Shown one piece after another: positions 50,327 to 51,916 of a stretch of 51,916 bases of DNA. How positions within the stretch are numbered: position 1 is the stretch's first letter; each line of letters begins with the position of its first letter. The DNA comes from Deltaproteobacteria bacterium. Lineage in GTDB: Bacteria > Desulfobacterota > Desulfobulbia > Desulfobulbales > Desulfurivibrionaceae. The translations under genes and the position numbers were made by a program. The notes under the pieces were generated by a model. That model saw only the letters and a program-made list of their open reading frames with translations, was not told where the DNA came from and ran no database searches. The stretch is taken from the NCBI GenBank assembly GCA_021847425.1, contig JAJZRF010000015.1:1-51916 (forward strand), read 5' to 3'.

Positions 50327-51748
50327 ATGAAGCTCATGCTGTTTGCTCCAGAATTATTTCTTCTGTTGGGGAGTCTGATCCTTTTCTTGGTCAGTACCGG
50401 CAAGGTTGGCGGCAAGAAAGCCCGCGCCGTGACGCTGAGTCTGGCGCTGATTAATGTTCTTGTCTGTTTTGCCTGTTTGCATCAGGAGGGCAGCCTGTTT
50501 CATGAGGCGTACCGGATTGATTTCTTTTCGCAACTGGTCAAGCTTGTCATATCCATGGGATTTGCAGTTGTCCTGCTGTTCAGCACAGAGCTGAAAGGGA
50601 TCGATGATGGGGTCCGTCCCGAGTATTACCTGTTTCTGACCTTAAGCACCCTGGGTCTCCTCATGTTGGTCAGCAGTGTCGAGTTGCTGACCATGTTTAT
50701 TGCCCTGGAGCTCTCTTCCTATTCCCTCTATCTCCTGGTGCCCATGCGTGATGATCGGACGGGGCTGCGGATGCAGATGGAGTCTGCCATCAAGTACATC
50801 CTTTTCGGGGTGGTCGCCACCGGTGTCATGCTGTTCGGCATGAGTTACCTGTTTGGCCTTACCGGCACCACCTATTTGGTTGAGCTTTTGCCAAGACTCC
50901 ATCAGATGATGGGTAGCCCTGCGGCCCTCATTGCCATCGCCATGGTGCTGGGCGGCTTCTTTTTCAAGCTGGCTGTCTTCCCGTTCCATTCCTGGGTCCC
51001 GGATGTCTATCAGGGGGCTTCCAACGAAACAACCGCGTTTATCGCCTCGGTTCCCAAGGTCGCGGCCGTGGCCATGCTCATCCGGCTCACCGCTCTGGCT
51101 ACCCCGGAAGGCCAGCCCATTGTCATGTTGCTCATTGTCCTTTCGGTCTGTTCGATGTTTTATGGCAATCTTGTTGCCTTGGTGCAGACCGACATCAAGA
51201 GGATGCTTGGTTTTTCCGGCATAGCTCATGCCGGGTATGTCCTGCTCGGTCTTGTCACCATGCAGGAGGTTGGCTACGCCACCTCACTGTATTATATCGT
51301 CGGCTATCTGGTGATGAGCCTTGCCGGTTTTCTGGTCATCTGCAAGGTGTCCGAACACGGCGAGAACCTTGCGGTCGATGATTTGAGCGGGTTGCATAAA
51401 CGCTCGCCATTGCTCGCCTTGACCCTGGCGGTCAGCATGTTTGCCATGGCCGGTATCCCCCCGTTTGTCGGGTTTATGGGTAAATTCATGCTGCTGACCG
51501 GGGCGTACAAGGCCGGACATCTTCCCTTGGTCATTCTGGCGGCCATCAATACCGCCATTGCCATCTATTACTATCTTTCCGTGGTTCGGGTCGTCTATTC
51601 AGCCAGCCCGGAAGATCGTCCCGCCGTGGTTGTCGGCGGGATGGCCAAGGCAGTAAGTGTTGGCCTGGTGATGATCATTATCGCCATGGGGATTTTTCCT
51701 GACCAGATTCTGCAACTGGCCACGGACGCTGTTCGCGCCATTCTCTAA
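50327..51748 (+). CDS. nuoN: Complex I subunit N (NuoN)
   Basis: This encodes 473 aa from ATG 50327 (AAAGGA upstream). Antiporter fold: MFIALELSSYSLYLLVPMRD, FKLAVFPFHSWVPDVYQGAS and VQTDIKRMLGFSGIAHAGYV. It is the last gene of the operon and closest to NuoK in the complex. No clear terminator is seen after it within the window. Confidence 0.96.
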   Translation: MKLMLFAPELFLLLGSLILFLVSTGKVGGKKARAVTLSLALINVLVCFACLHQEGSLFHEAYRIDFFSQLVKLVISMGFAVVLLFSTELKGIDDGVRPEYYLFLTLSTLGLLMLVSSVELLTMFIALELSSYSLYLLVPMRDDRTGLRMQMESAIKYILFGVVATGVMLFGMSYLFGLTGTTYLVELLPRLHQMMGSPAALIAIAMVLGGFFFKLAVFPFHSWVPDVYQGASNETTAFIASVPKVAAVAMLIRLTALATPEGQPIVMLLIVLSVCSMFYGNLVALVQTDIKRMLGFSGIAHAGYVLLGLVTMQEVGYATSLYYIVGYLVMSLAGFLVICKVSEHGENLAVDDLSGLHKRSPLLALTLAVSMFAMAGIPPFVGFMGKFMLLTGAYKAGHLPLVILAAINTAIAIYYYLSVVRVVYSASPEDRPAVVVGGMAKAVSVGLVMIIIAMGIFPDQILQLATDAVRAIL

Positions 51749-51916
51749 TCCCAGGCCCGTTGCCTGTCATCCCTGGAGTTTCCGCCAGACGTGTTGCCTC
51801 AAAAGAAAAGGTAACTGAAGGGTCAGATACGTTGCCTCACATTGGAGGTAACCGGAACGAGCTGAAAAATGGTCTTCAATTTTACTTCGATGCGTCGTTT
51901 GAGTTCAAACGGATTA
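51749..51916. other. Region after nuoN
   Basis: About 168 nt to the window end. A near-repeat CGTGTTGCCTCAAAAG (51789) and ACGTTGCCTCACATTGG (51829), each followed by GGTAAC, is present. No gene or terminator is seen. Confidence 0.5.

Overview
The window reads as chromosomal DNA of an anaerobic, metal- or electrode-respiring member of the Desulfobacterota, most like the Desulfobulbales. This is inferred from polyheme cytochrome genes, a complex I operon without nuoEFG, sigma-54 control and Desulfobacterota-style cell-wall genes. No rRNA or other taxonomic marker is present, so the placement is tentative.

Layout. (1) 1-5751, minus strand: a TlpA-like/TPR protein, a decaheme cytochrome with an N-terminal beta domain, an NHL beta-propeller protein, a PstS-like binding protein and a membrane HAMP-PAS-GGDEF sensor cut off by the window edge. 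(2) 6061-7413: an NtrC-family response regulator with no kinase partner in the window, followed by a near-perfect sigma-54 promoter at 7620-7636. (3) 7822-29166, plus strand: a long electron-transfer locus. It encodes three paralogous OmcS-like hexaheme/heptaheme cytochromes, polyheme periplasmic proteins with 16, 26 and 16 heme motifs, an octaheme and a pentaheme cytochrome, an outer-membrane beta-barrel, three CsgG/PelC/LpoB-fold proteins, a SurA-like foldase and two beta-propeller proteins. With the decaheme protein, the window encodes about 94 CXXCH motifs plus six variant-spacing motifs. (4) 29327-31928: a HAMP-GGDEF diguanylate cyclase and a HAMP-only membrane protein. (5) 31941-37808, minus strand: the rod-shape operon mreB-mreC-mreD-mrdA-rodA. 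(6) 38024-39898: tRNA-Ala(GGC), a small unknown protein and mpl (murein recycling). (7) 40202-51748: complex I, nuoABCDHIJK, two NuoL/MrpD-type antiporter subunits with a small membrane protein between them, then nuoM and nuoN.

The most interesting system is region 3. My reading is that it is a dedicated locus for making, exporting and assembling OmcS-type extracellular cytochrome filaments. The OmcS-like proteins would be the filament subunits and the polyheme proteins the periplasmic and outer-membrane electron path. The barrel and CsgG/PelC-like proteins would form an outer-membrane exit, and the SurA-like protein would be the folding helper. Transcription would start at the sigma-54 promoter under the adjacent regulator. 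The third heme site of all three OmcS-like proteins is CX5CH rather than CXXCH.

A family of short interspersed palindromic repeats (ends like AACTACTCAGGT) sits in the gaps of regions 1 and 3. One copy lies directly upstream of a four-helix-bundle (S23/IVP family) gene, and a repeat arm follows that gene.
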